A stretch of DNA of 64,000 bases from Ostrinia nubilalis (GCF_963855985.1 NC_087119.1:7480001-7544000); one strand, 5' to 3'. Counted from the first letter of the stretch, positions 17,937-32,900 are shown. Translations and numbers: made by a program. Notes: generated by a model from the letters alone, not told the origin.

Positions 17937-20900
17937 CTGCAATTTTGATGAAGGTTATATTGAGGGTCTTACCCAACCACGCAAAAATATTGATTAGGTG
18001 CAGTCAAAAAGTCCAGGGACTAACAAACCTTTGAAAGATTTCATTGGGTGCCTAAGTACTTATTAGGTTTGGACTTTAAATAAAACGTATAGTCGAAAAT
18101 GTCAGATTGAGAACAAAGCCTTTCTGAATTAAGCCTTGATTAACTTTCAAAGACGAGTCTTCTACAAAAAAATAATCTCACAAAAGCTATTGTAATGATA
18201 GGAGAAAATAACTAAAATTTACCTCAGTAGACGGTAGTTTCCTCTTCAGCAAGGGGTTGGGACGGCGAGCGGGAGGGGCGGCGGCCACCTTCGGCTTGGG
18301 AGAGGGCGACACCTGCAGCCTGTTGCGCAGACGCAGCCTTGGGTTCTCAGGGGCGGGAGTTGGCGATGATCCCTTTTAAAAAAAGTCCTTTTTAGTTATG
18401 TAATCATTTAACATGGGCATAGCTATATTTATTGTCACCACAGTAAGTAAATAAACGGCCACAACGGAACAAAAATTTACATTCAAGTAATCACGACGGA
18501 TATTGTCTTCATCATCAATTCATCATCATTTCAGCAATATTATAACTCTCCACCACTCACTGGACTTCCCCAATAAGCGCGCGAAGAGCGATCTCACATT
18601 ATCCTCTTGGGATAGTCGGTTCATCGAGCTGGGTCTTACACTTCAGTATCTTGGTGATAAAAAATAAATAGCAGAAGAAAATAGAGTTACTGTTGCTCTA
18701 TGGCTCTATTTAGGAAAGAAAAGATATCTCATAAAAATGTGGGTGTAATTCATGCTAATATAATCACCTTTATTACAGGTACAAAGGCACTCGCAGTGGT
18801 GTAGCAGGAGTAACCAAAAAAAAAGTTACCAGCTGAAGCGACACAAGCGCAGTAAGCTGTGCTTTTGTCGCTAAGGTATGTCACGTCAGCAGCCACTAGT
18901 CACTAGATAAACCTTTTTTTGCATAAAAATAGTTATTTTCTCTACTTTTTCATACCTCAGCATCAGCATCAGTGGAAGGGGCGTCAGGGGCCGAGGTCTC
19001 CGCGGGGGACTCGGATGCGGCCTCCGTGGCAGGGGCCCCGACCTTCACGCGTGGGGCGGGGCGCAGGTTCAGCCGGGCCCCGGGGCGCAGAGACGCGGGC
19101 CTCAGGGGCCTGGGGCGTCTGAAATTATAAACTCATTTGAATATATTCCCCACGATAATAAAATCGAACGTACATTATTTAAAGGAGCTTTTTATTTATG
19201 TATTCTTTCGGTAAGTAAAGTATAGGTAGGTATTCATATCCAAGTTAGATTGTTTATTATACGAACTGGGCAGTAGTTACGATGATATTAATCAGAACTT
19301 CACAAAACGAACTACCTATTAGGTAGGTAGGTAATTCTTATTACGCATGCTTTTTCCTAGTACGAGTATTTATTGGTTCCATTTAAAAACTATTACTAAA
19401 ACGACGGTTAAGGTATGCAGCAGAACGAGTCTACTCATTTATCCCCCATAAGTCTGCAGGAAATATCTTTTATCGTTAATGGTTGCGCTATTTCCATAGA
19501 TGCCCATCAAGCAGTCATGCTGGTCACCGCCAGGCAGGTTTTCTCTTAGAAAGGACCCTGACAGTGCACTGTCAATGAAACAATTATTTATCTTCAGCAG
19601 TTAAAACTGTAATTAGAAAGCCAAGTCATTACTTTCTGTCATTTCTGCCTACCGACAATTTTATGAAGTGACTTGCAACGATTTTTGATATTGTATCAGT
19701 AAATCTAATCTGAAAGTTGCGTGTTATTTTTTGAGTTAAAACTTCTCACAGCATAGCTATTTAAGATTTATTTTTCTTTAAATATTCGATTTAAGTAAAA
19801 TGTAAAACAGTTACTATCGATCAAACTACTTTATGTAGTTGAGCTCAAGTGAAAACAGTTAAAAAAGGGGTAAAACATATTAGAATTGTAAACGAGCGAA
19901 CTTTTTCGAGAAAATGCCAATGGAAATCAATTTCTCCAATAAAAATGTACAGAGCTCTTTTTATGACAGTGTAAGTTGCGTAGGTATCAGTTTTTTGATC
20001 AAATGGCGGGCCTATTCCCACAATTCGTTCCCACCGCTGCAACTCTTGTGTATCCAGGACCTAAAGTTTGACCGCTAATAAAAACCCAACCAGTGAAGGT
20101 CAAATTAGACCCGGGGGAAAGTTAAACTGTGATTGGAACCGCAATTAAATTAAGCATTAGGATGAGTTCGAAGCTAAAGCTTTTTTTCACTTCGACTTCC
20201 CTCCAATGCAAAGCGAATGACAGGAGACAAATAGTAGGCCAGTAGAATTAAACACAAAAATTGATTAAATCGGAAATAATTCCTACAAAAGATTTTTTTG
20301 CTTTAATGGCTTCATTGGTTGCCCATTAAGACTCTCCTAAGTTTTCGACTTCGACGGAGTTGTGCTTAAGTGGTGGGGTCCCCCGAAAGGGGCGTTTTTT
20401 CGGTTTTCCGGTTATACCGCGTAAAGGACTTACCCTATCGAAAAGTGGTCTTCATAACGGTTAAAGGGCACTTAATCCTGCATTGAATAAGACCAAATTC
20501 ATATGTTTTGGACAAACCGTTCTCGCGCTAAAGTTCGGCAAAGTAGAAAATATACGTATAATTAATGACCCTCTCCACGTCCAATGGCTTGTTACCCACA
20601 TGCTTTCAAGCCTTGTAAAGGGTCGCCTTAACCAGTGTAACCCTAACAAGGCTCACGAGTTTGATTCGCTTATCCTTGTTCGTCCCAGCCGTTCCTTAAC
20701 TGCGGTTGCTGCACCTCTTCCTGGCACTCTCCTGAACGACTCTGTGTTACCTAATGTGGCTGCCCCTCTTCCTTGTACCCTCTTGTACGATTTCATTGCT
20801 TAGCCATATGCCTGGTCCAAGGTTCGACGCCACAAAATCAACTTCGTACGAGTGAAAATAGTTTAAATACTATTTCCCGTGCTTGCAACATTTTTCTTTA

Positions 20901-23900
20901 CTGCTTCGCCTCTATTAGTCGTAGAGTGATTGTATATGTCACCGGAAAATAACAAGACTCGTAAGTTGATCAATTTTCTAGGTAGTTGATCAACTCTCGG
21001 AAAATAATAAACGGCAGTTGAAATGTACTATTTAACGCATTGAATTTTAGCTAATTGGTCAACTTACGGTGCCTAGCCGTAATTTAATAATTAACTGTAT
21101 TGCTACAAGTAAAATCATCCACAAATGGACCAATCGTTGCCCAGTGTACTATTTGACGGTACACTATTATCCGTCACTTAATACACTTTTCTCTGATTGG
21201 TCGACAGCATTAATTATAAGCATTTAGCAAGTGTTTATTCATAGAGTTACAAACACTTAGATATGTTGTTTTCATATTTATATTTTAGAGATAGGGATAT
21301 TAAAGTTCGTCTATGCTATACAGGGTGTTAGGTAAATGGGTATATGAGTCGACACTAGCCCATGTTAACATGGGCATATAAATGGTATGGTGAAGTCAGA
21401 AATTTGATATCATCATTTTAAATTTTTTAATTTTCATACAAAATAAATTTTATAAAATCCGGTTTGTATGAAAATTAAAATGATTAAAATGAAGATATCA
21501 ATTTTCTGACTTCACCATACCATTTATATGCCCATGTTAACATGGGCTAGTGTCGGATCATATACCCATTTACCTAACACCCTGTATAGTTAAATAAATG
21601 AAAAATGTTAAAAAAAATATATTGGAGCTCAGAGTTATATATATTTTATTTTCTGTACTTAGCCCACTGTGTAGTACTTTTGTAACTCTGCATCAAAGTG
21701 TTCTCGATCGACAAAACTAGTATTGCTCACTGATTGTTCGTTTATTTCTACCACTACAGACTCTATTTCACTCATCATAAATAAAATGACTCGTTATAAT
21801 GAGAATTATTACCAAACAAAACAACAATTGCTAATTTTACTACTGTAAATAAAGAAAAACAAGTACGGACTAGATAGATTTGTTTACGTTTAAACCGGTA
21901 ATGGCGGCGGCCGGGTGGCGGGGAGCGGTATAAAAGCACGTGAGTATTTTAACCAATCAACGTACACCTTGCCTTTGTCGGATGATTTAACGGCAAGACG
22001 CCGTAAATTAATCAACTTACTAAAATACAAATGCCGTTTATTATTTTCCGAGAGTTGATCAACTACCTAGAAAATTGATCAACTTACGAGTCTTGTTATT
22101 TTCCGGTGACATATATATCCTATAGCCTTCCTCAATGTATGAGCTATTCAACACAAAAACAATGATTTCAATCAAACTAGTAATTCTTAAGATTAGCGCG
22201 TTCAAACAAACAAACAAAAAACTCTTCAGCGTTTTAATATGAACTTGTTGTTGTTGATTTTTGGCGTCGAACCTTAGACCAGGCATACGGCTAGGCAACG
22301 TAGTCATGCAGGAGGATACAAGGAAGAGGGGCAGCCACAGTAGGTAACACAGAGTCGTTCAGGTGAGTGCCAGGAAGAGGTGCAGCAACCGCAGTTAAGG
22401 AACGGCTGGGACGAACAAGGATAGGCGCATCAAGCTCGTAAGCCTTGATAGGGTTACACTGGTTGAAGTGGCCCTTTTTAAGACTTGGAAGCCTGTGGGT
22501 AACAAACCATTGGACATGGAGAGGGTCATTAATTATACGTATATTTTCTACTTTGCCGAACTTTAGCGCGAGAACGGTTTGTCCAAAACATATGAATTTG
22601 GTCTTATTCAATGCAGGATTAAGTGCCCTTCAACCGTCATGAAGACCACTTTTTGATAGGGTAAGTCCTTTACGCGGTATAACCGGAAAACCGAAAAAAT
22701 GCCCCTTTCGGGGGCCCCCACCACTTAAGCACAACTCCGTCGAAGTCGAAAACTTAGGAGAGTCTTAATGGGCAACCAATGAAGCCATTAAAACAATAAA
22801 ATCTTTTGTAGGAATTATTTCCGATTTAAAAGCTAATTCTACTGGACTTGTTTTTGTAAAATGCCAATTACCCAGCAGTTCTGGATGGAGTGGGCGTAGT
22901 CTCGGCGACTTCCTCCGAGCCGGCGTTGGGAGAGGGCTCGTCCTCCGAAGGGGCTCCGGTTGTGGTGGTCGTGGTCCTCCTCAACGTGGGGCGGAGGCGA
23001 TTCCTGGAATGACACCAACCGTTATTATTTCATTGATTCTTAGGGCCCGATCCCACGACAATCCTGCATTAATGGATCCCGCAAATCTGCTACTGTCGTA
23101 TGGCAAATTCGAACGTACCGCTATTTTGCGCGATTTTTGGGGCAAACGGGATTTTGCAATTGAAAAGCAATGATCTTTTTAGACGAAAAGGGCCTCATGG
23201 GCCCGCCTAAGGCACGCTGTGCCGCTGGTAGTTCCAACCTACGCCACCTACGCGATAAGTAAGTGAACGATTATGTATGTGAATTATTGGGTCGCAACAC
23301 TCATTGGCTCGCAATGATCAATTAAGGCTCTGGCACACATTCAGTTCCGCAGCGAAGCCATGACAGCGAAACCCGTTCAGCACACATCTCCGCGTTCGGC
23401 GCTGCGCCTGCGCCGGGCCTTTGCCACTGGCCTATTTATGTAACTTTAGCGTATTTGTAAACATGGCCGCATTTGCCTGATAAAGAAAAATTTTTGCAGT
23501 GAAATTAATTCCTTTTTAGGATTCCGTACAGCATTTGAAATAACACAAATCCTTTTAAGAGTGTGTCTGTCTGCATGACCGTCTGATACGCAATTTTCTC
23601 AGAATTTTTTACTCGATGGATAGAAACAAGACGTACCTAAAGATTGTACTGCTAAAATTGTTGTTGTCAATTGTAGTATTAAATACTCGTAAACAATATC
23701 CCCCATTAATAAAAGTTACGCCCTAGTTCATTTAGCATGGAAATGTCATTTTAATCCAGGGTTCATCCTAGGTGCAATTTTTTATTAATAAGGATGTTTG
23801 TCTCTATTTATTCTATAGAATGCTTAAACCGACAGTGGCCCACGTGATACTCGTACGTGTAAAACTGAAAGTGCATGCTTGCGCGCGCGTTTTTGTAGGA

Positions 23901-26900
23901 GCTATCATAATAAAGGAAAAAACACACTTCATTTTTTGCATTGAAGCTGATTGAGCTAAACACATGAATACATTTTTTGTTATTGTTTCAAGATACGAGT
24001 ATTTACGTGGGTGAGAAAAAGCAGTGGGCCAGAGGTGGAATTTTGTAAACCAATCGTAATCATTTGACAGTTCATAACGTACGATAAAGTCAGTTAAACA
24101 AAGCATTTGACAGAATAATCGTACGTTATGAACTGTCAAATGATAACGATTGCTTTACTTACACAATTCCAACTCTGAGGTTGAAGGCTAAAAGATACCT
24201 TGGCTTCTTAATAATAGGTGTGAGGGTTACCTAGGTGCTGGTGCTTCGCTGGGGGCGGCACCGTCCTCCGAGGGCGCGGCTGTGGTGGAGCTGGGCCGAG
24301 GGCGAGCGCCGTACAAACCACGGCGACCGAAGGCCTGCTGAAAAATGCTCTCGTAAGCATGTTGATACCATTATGTTCTATAATACTATGAAATATCTCC
24401 AGGTCTAGTGTCCACTGCAGGAGCACGACCCTCTGACGTATCAGAGGCAATTAAGACTTGGCCTACACTCCCCACGTTGGCCAGACGGGTATGAGGCCTG
24501 ATGTTCGCATATTTGTCCTTTACATGCCTCTTACGACATTCACGGGAAAAAGAACTGGTCCCATTCTTATTCTGCCGCAACCACACGACTGACACCTTTA
24601 TTTTGTAAGAGTTGGATAGAGATCTTTGCATCTTAAACGTGTCATATAAACACTTGAGCTGTGACCGATAAAATATGTTTGTTTAATTTGGATGTTGTAA
24701 AATTATTGACACCATTCGACACATAATCAACATATTCTTTGCATAACGGAGAAGGACGAAAATGTAGTAACAGAGCTAGCCCGAAGAGCCGTCTGTGACT
24801 TTCTAAAAATAACACGTGTGGTGTTGGTGTTGTAACAAATTCGCATTGCAAATATCATCGGTCGCTGAAGCACATCGCTTTACAGGAACTTAGTCTAGGT
24901 TAGGTGGAGGTGTAGTGAGATATGTACCTTAGGTTGGGAAGCTGGTTTCTCGGCGGCGGGCGAGGGAGTGGCCTCGGCGGCCGGGCTGGCTGTGGTACTG
25001 CTCTTGCGCACGCCCGGCTTGCTGAAGCGACCTGCCAACAAACACTCGTTATTGCATCACACAATTCACAGGACAATACCCTGATTAACCGCACACTTCG
25101 TCTGGCCACAAATCTATAACAACATCTACATAGGCAACATTGGATACAAAGAGAATTTACAATATTATTTTTAAGTAAATTGTTTACAATGACAAGATCT
25201 CTACCAGATTTATGAACTGAACAATCAGTCATTAGTAGTTATTAGTTCACATTCTATCAAATAATTCAGTGATGATTGTTAAGTTTCGTTTGATTGCAAG
25301 AAGTCTGAACGCAAATATGTAATTAATCGTTAAGTAATCGTGCAATGTTACGAGTATGACCAATGTTGCATTCGAATGTCGCTGCAGTTATACATTTACG
25401 GGCAGACGGTAATTGAATGTCTCAATAAGCATTTTATATAATGGCACATGAACACTTTTGTAGTCATATTGTATTCGCATGTAGGAGCAATATACATTTC
25501 CACTATAAAACCAATCGCAAGGCAACATGAATAATTTAAATATCGCTTTCGCAATGCAAATTATAGCTACTGCATAAGATAAAACTTGTCGGTGGAGTAA
25601 ACAGCCGGTTACGGCCGACACTAAAGTTTATGGATATCAAAATGAACCTAACGATAATGTTAATATTTACTTTTTTATCTGTACAAGTAAGTACGTTCAC
25701 ATCGTTAATCTAGAGATGACACTTATTAACAGAAAGATCTCTCAATGAAAACAAGTTATGAATCGTTGAAAGTCATTACTTAAACACTCAACTTTGTGAA
25801 CATACTTTTTGAATATGACCAGTGGATCTGATATGGGAATGAAGTAAAGAAAGTTTTATTGAAAACAATCAGTGATTCAAAATGTATTTAAGATTAAGAT
25901 TAAGTAATTTCCCATTGCCATGTCAGGTCCACAGAGAGTTCTCCGTTTTGTTTACCTCTAGTTCTCGTGGAGGTCTCTTGCGGCGCTTCTGTGGCGGCGG
26001 CGGTGGTGGTGGAGACGCGGGCGCGGGCTCCAGGGCGGCCCTTGAAGCGCGACGGGCGCGTCGACGGCGCCGCTGTGGTGGTGGTGGTGGGAGCGGGCGT
26101 CGTCGTCGTCGTCGTGGTCGTGGTCGTCGTGGTAGTGGTTGTGGTGGTCGGCGTCGTGGCCTCCTCCGTCGTGCTCATAGACTCCGTCGTCCACGACTCA
26201 TCATCCACCGTGGTTGTGCCATCGAAGCTCATCAAATCACTGCTCGGGCTGATCTCATTGTTCAGATTCTCACCCGCCAAATATGCGTACAAATCTAAGG
26301 CAACCTTCTCCATAGCTGTCATCGTTGTGTACTCCGTCGTGTCCTGCTCGTACGTTGTCGTCTGCTTGTAATCAGACGGCAATTTCGAGTCATCCTCGAC
26401 TTCCTGGAATTTAAAGCCCGACGACAAACTATGGCCATCTCTAGCTGACTCCTTAGAGTCTGATACTTCTTCAGATTCTGGAACTTCGGTGGTTGTCTTT
26501 GATTCTGATGAGTATCTCGATGGGGGCTCCTTGTACTGCGATGGCGATGGGATATCTCCTGAGTGAGTCTTGAAGCTATCTAAGTCTACCAATTCGGAAC
26601 TTGGGCGTCTGTAAATAAAATAAACAATCATTAATGTGAAAATAATGCACATATGGTAATCATTTGTTGATGTACTGTGACATTTACCTGATGTGGGCAC
26701 GGGTTCTGCTCCTGGTTTGACCGGAGGATTCGTCGGCGACATTGTCGATCTGGGGACGACCTCGCTGTTTGGGCGCTTCTGACACTTCAGGCGCGGATGT
26801 GGTAGTAGTGGCAGTAGCTAGGTTGCGGCCGCGCGGAGGGAAGCGAGTGCTTGATGGCAATCTACAAATTGACAACAATAAAAATGTAGAGTCTTCAAAT

Positions 26901-29900
26901 GACTGCCAGAACATACTTAAATAACGACAACTAACAATGTGTAAATTATAAACGTTAAACATATGTACCTGTCTTCTTCAATTTCCTCCTCAACGGGCGC
27001 TGGGGTGAGGTTGCGTCCTCGCTGACGACCTCTGCTTGTAGCAGGAAGGATTTCATTCTGTGTCTCGGGGGTGGCCGCTGTAGTAGCACTAGACCTATCA
27101 ATGGTGCTGTATTTGTTTCTACTTTGTTTGTTCTCCTTGGCGATTTGGTTTTCTAAGTCCACTTTCACCGGGCCATCGTGAGAATTGTGCACAGAGGCAG
27201 CTGTGCTCGAAGGAGTCTTGTCCTTGCCCTCTTTTTTAGCGCCGCCTTCTTCCTCGTCGTAGTAATAATAGATGTATTCGTACTCATAGTCTTGACCGTT
27301 AGGTCCTTTCTTGATTTGGATGCGCGAGTGTTGTTTTTGCTCGGATCCGGCAGTTTCCAGTTGTACGTTAGACGACAAAAGACCGCTGTTGATGTCATCA
27401 ATCGTGTCGAAATTGATTGGAATGTAATCGAAGGCTTTTGTGGTTGCGGGTGGGGCAGTAGTCAGGACCGGTTTCTGGGTTGTCGTGCCTGATTCACTGG
27501 TCAGTTTCCCGGATTCAGACATAGCCTCAAGGGCAACTGCCATTTTTGGATTGGTCTCGACATTCTTCGAGTACTCCTTTATCTTAATGTCCTCGAGCTT
27601 AGATACAGGAACATCGACCTCGATCGATTCAGCTGCCTTAAGTTTTTGTCCCTTTTTATAAATTGCTTTTTTGTCTTCTTCGATTGAAATGATTCCCTCG
27701 GAAGGATGTCTAATTTTGGAACTATGCGTCTTCTTTGTGATCTTTTCATCGTCAGGTTTGAGGATGCGATGGTGTGGATGTTTCTCTGGTATTTTGTGTG
27801 ATGTTTCAAAGTTCCTGATTGGAGTTTGTTGTCCTGAACTAACTAAAACATATTCTTGCCCTTGTCTCGGCTCTGTGATGATATCTACGTCGGCATTTGT
27901 CCGGTAGACTGCGCAGACCAGTAAACATCTGTAACAAAGGAAACGAGCTTTAAGATTTGTGGGCAGATAGTGGGTTACGAAAGTTTGTTACATCAAGGCA
28001 CGCGCAGACCCGGCGCTGCGTGAGTCAGCAAAAAGACAGCTGCTGCGCCTACGAGCTTTGTCATCGCATGAAACAAGGAATCCTGACTCATCTATTGTTG
28101 CATTTCATCACTGCATTCCCGCGTTACAAAGTGTACATCGATATTAGCATATCAAAGACGTCGCGATTCAGTGCCGTATCGATGAAGGCTTAATGTATGT
28201 ATGCGCTTTTAACGCTGTTTTTGTAATTCGTTTCGTAACACTTATTGCATTTGCATAGCCTATCAATATTTGACACAGTTGCACGGTGTGCAAAGAGGTT
28301 GTGTGAAAACACACTAGATGGCTGCAAAACAATCATTGTCGATTGCAATAGTTGCAAATGCGATGTGGTCGTGAGAAATTGCTGGCGAAAATCGGAGCGT
28401 GGGTGTATTACGCGTGCTGATTCCACAAGTGCAGATCGATGAGGCAATATGATGACGATCACTTTCGCCGCGGACGCTCTCGCGCGGCCGCTCGCGACCA
28501 ATACACAACAATGCTATCTGCCGCGGATCGCCATTACCCATTAGCGATGGCCAGATTATGATGCCTCATCCATAACGAAAGTACTGATAGATGTGAGTTG
28601 TGAAACCGCAAACGAATCACGACGGAGATAGTAAAAAAATACTAGACACAAAACCCGATTTATTTTAGTTGGTTCCTGATGAAGTGAACTTGAAAGTATT
28701 TTCGATATTCACCTTGCCGGACAAATAGTTGTCGCGTTGCTATGGCCATATACAGCGTCGCACGGGTATTTTAAATAAAAGAGTGCAATAATTTATATCA
28801 TGGCTACGTTATTGACTGCAAATCCAATTACCTACTCCACTCGGAAGAGTTGTGTTTCCGTGCAATTTCTTACGCGTTGGTCGGCATGCGGAACTTTAAT
28901 GAGGGATATCTCCAGTCATACATAATAAAATACAACTTATAAGACGCATAAAGTATGCACAACCCAATGACATGTTTTTGTGTTAAATATGACTAGAAAG
29001 AATGCAAATAATTTGAAGATAGTTACCATATTATAGTTTTTATTTCAGTTTAACCGGCATAAATATCTATTAGTACGGTTGACATTCAGCCTAATATCAT
29101 CCAAATCATCTGATAGAGACAATCATCCATTCACATTCATATTTTTTGCTTAGGACTATTCTCTGCAGCGAGTTATCCTGAACTCTACATCATGTTTTTT
29201 TATGAGCTTGATAGTTGTTTACATTTTGCACAGGAAAAGGGCCAGAACTACTTTTTCTAAATGGGGTTGCTTACATCGGAACTGGCTAATCAGCTCCAAT
29301 AGTCCTTGCAACAGACTGGTATGTGCGTAGCCGTTCAATTTCACTGGAGGTAAGGTCGCGTCGCGCAAGGCTATGTGAACGTAGCGCCAGCGACCACTCT
29401 ACGCTGGCCTGTCACGGCGCCCTCTACTGCACATTAAGCACGTACAATACTATGGGAACCTACCACTAAAAGGAAGGTCAACATGCCTGGACTGAAACCT
29501 CTTCAACATTAACAAAACTGGTTTCAGCCGCAACCAACTAAAGCCTGATGTCTCTTCTTTGTAAAGCGTCGACTTTTTCCTAATTGGCATCTCGTTAGAG
29601 CACTTGACTTAAGCTTAATAAGTTTACTACGTTTCTTAGAACCACTAGCACAGCTTTAAACAGCGGAAAAACATATTTTCCAGCAAAACAGTAAAAAGTT
29701 AAGTGTCATAAAACATTTCGCGTGCACCGTAGAGAATTCTTTTAACCGAGCAAAATTGGTCGATCAATAGTAATTGCTGACTATAAAACAATTAAGGAAA
29801 CCTATAAGGCTAAATTGTTCGCTTTTCTTTTTAAAATCGAAAGTCGGTGTGAACACAACCTTGGAACTATCAAAGTCAAAGTCAAAGTCAAAGTCAAAAT

Positions 29901-32900
29901 TTCTTTATTTGTTTAGACTAATAAATAGTTCTTACAAATCGTCATTTTGCTCTTAAGGAGCCTCTACATGTCTCATAATCTTTTTACCCTACCAGCGCTT
30001 CGAGACCAACATTTGGCAAGTGCTGAGAAGAAGCGCCGCAACAAACTCAGTCACCACTGTCTGCCGGTTAATATAAATAAATATAAATAGTAGTAGTAGG
30101 TAGGTACATTCGATTCAGGAGCAGTTCACTGAATTTACCATGCATTCTTGTATGGTGTATCTTATAAGAATGGGTATACAAGATTGCGTGGTATATTAAA
30201 CAAGGTAGTGACGTGCTAATATCTAGACTTACATATTAAGATACTAGTAGAAATGACTCGCATACATAAATTTGAATAACTTGGATTGACCAGTCCCCGA
30301 AAGCAGCGCCTGTTCACAGACATGACGAGTGAACCAGCCATCGCTTCACTCGACCATATTGGAGGGAATGTAAATACAAAGGGTGCAATAAAATGTGTAG
30401 TTACTTTACATTGTGTTTCACCATATTTACGAAAACTGTATCATGCATGATATCTTAGTCGTATCTATGTGTATCTAATCTAAATTGTATCGTCACTACA
30501 CAACTCGATCAACTTTTTATATTATTTGGAAGTTGGCATAATTTCAGCATCTTACATGCATTATTAGAACTGTTATGTCCCTCAAATGTAGAGTGCACCT
30601 AAACTTCGGTCATGTCACAAGAAAGTACCAAATCTGGCATCGTGTGATGGTGTCTCGTTCTTCGTGACTCGATTGCATCTGGGTTCAAGCGCCTCCAGCC
30701 CGCACGTGGCCGCAGCGAACGTGACGAGAACTGCAAGCGACTACAACACTTTGATAATGACGTGATTGTGCTCACTTACCACCGCCGCACTTAACGTTGT
30801 TGGTGAATTACTCGTAATCCTACCACAATTCGTATGCGAGTTAAATACACGTTTAAACGAACTTGACGTTCTTCCGGTGAAATGCGTTACATTTATTACG
30901 TTCGTAACATCGTAATAGCTTTTTGCAACGGAATTGGTCGGGTTAATTTGTAGTCCATACGCAAATGTTGACAGCGAGTTAAATTTTCAACCAACAACTA
31001 ACGCGAAAATAGAATTTTAATACTTTTTTCAAAATTTGGTATAATAGGGGCTTGCTCCATGTTCGAATTGGCTAATGTTTAAAGTGCAAGGTTGAATAGT
31101 AAGCTCATTATGCGTCTTAATTAAGTTATCTGGTAAATTGCGCGGTTAACGAGTGTTTCGATGCTTCCCGGGCAGCGGAGTGCGACGCATTGTTATGTCA
31201 TTGTTGGCTAGAGCGGCCATGAAGGCGCTATTAAAGATAACAGTTTAGACAAATGATAACATTGAATCACTTGCGTACTCGCTTATTACTGCAATCGTAA
31301 TGCACTAACTTTTACTTGCGAATGTAAGCAAACAATACAGAATACAATGCATAGTAATAAACACGTAGATTCAGCTAGCTGAATTAACAATATAAATTAC
31401 GGCGAGTTTATATTCATTCCTCGCTTGAAAGTTGTCAGACATTTAAAAGTGTTTTGTAGCAAATTAATGAAAACTGGTCTTAAGCTTGAAGGTGTTTTTA
31501 GTGTTTGTGAATAAAATGTTTTTAGATGTATAGGTATCTCTTTAATAAAAGAAATGGAATTAAATCTTTCTGTTAGTTGATCAATCCAGCGGGTGAACTC
31601 ACTAAATTATTTTTGCTCTATTTATCTACGCAATGTCTTCTAGCGTTTTTGGGTAAGTTAGCCAGTGGCAGACAAACAGAAAAGCAACGAGATATATTTG
31701 AATGATCCTATACAGTCTACTGTATCTTTATCTTCTAAGGAACTTAGTTACAACAACTCATCAAATATTTTGACTAGCGAATCATCGAATTTCGTTCTTG
31801 TCATGGCCCTTACTGTTGTCCGTAGGACTCCGGAGTGGGTCAAGGGCTGCTCACTTCCCACACATTCACACTTCTTATCTAAACGCTGTTAAGATGTGAT
31901 AACGCAATCGAAACATCAGCACAATACGCCATTACAGTGCCCACAAAATTAAATGCCCACTTTTAACGTAAATTCAATGAATAAGAAAGAATTAAATAAG
32001 TTACCATAATTTGCCAATAAATAGCAATTTATTTTATCTTGTAAATTGCACATTATTAAAAACTCACCCACTATGCATTACTTAGTATATTTTTTGTTTA
32101 CTTTTTAAACTATTGTTTTTACATTAGTAGGTATAAGTGTTGTTAAAACAATATCTATTGTATAAACATCAATAAGTACTATTTAATTGATGTGGTAAAA
32201 ACCATTGTTTTATATTATTCTAAACATCTCAGTTAAAAATACCTATGTATTAAATAAATAGGCACAGGTTCTTCACTGTTCCCCTTATTTGTTTGTATAG
32301 CACGGTTGTTAATAATTAATTGATACACAGTCATTTGTTTTTTTTACTCTTAGAAAACAATCAGTGTTATTTAAAAAAAACTTTTAATAATGTATAAAGC
32401 CCCAATATATCTAGCTTAAAGGACTATTACCAGTACCACCTCTCGTTCCCACCGCTGCAATTCCTGTGTAGCCAGAATCTACACCTACAGCTTGACCGCC
32501 AATAAAAACCCAACCATTGAAGGTTGTGTGTGTGTGTGTGTGTGTGTGATGTTCGATTCGAAAAGGCAATCGATTAGTTTCCGATCGTAAACTCGTAGGT
32601 CTGAACTTTTCCCATTACAAATTAACGACGTGCCTTACCAACTGTTTATAGTTTTATATGAAGAATGCCTGATGGGACTTCCTGGGCGACCAGTGCCATT
32701 TACTTTACCGGTTCTTTGCATAATTCATCAGCCCCCCGCTTTTACCAGTGCTTCTTTGGAAACGTCTTTATGAGAATCGCAAGGATGTTTACTATCGTAC
32801 CTTCGTCATTATGAATGCTCAACTGAAGTTTAATCATCGAAATGGTTGTTAATATTAGTTGTTATGTTTAAACTTGAAAAATAAATTACAAGTTAAAACG

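Noticed and set aside
17639..18034. 131-codon plus-strand frame over the terminal exon.
   Set aside because: GC-rich shadow of the minus-strand last exon; no start context or homology.
23330..23430. GC-rich block (CGTTCGGCGCTGCGCCTGCG) as a possible exon of the secreted-protein gene.
   Set aside because: The flanking exons 6 and 7 already join in phase, and no splice sites frame it.
25967..26371. Long plus-strand frames of Val or Arg/Gly over exon 4.
   Set aside because: Shadows of the minus-strand poly-Thr/Pro coding; splice phases support the minus strand only.
29872..29897. GTCAAA tandem array as a possible microsatellite or CRISPR-like repeat.
   Set aside because: It is the reverse strand of a LINE 3' tail; the units are 6 bp with no spacers.
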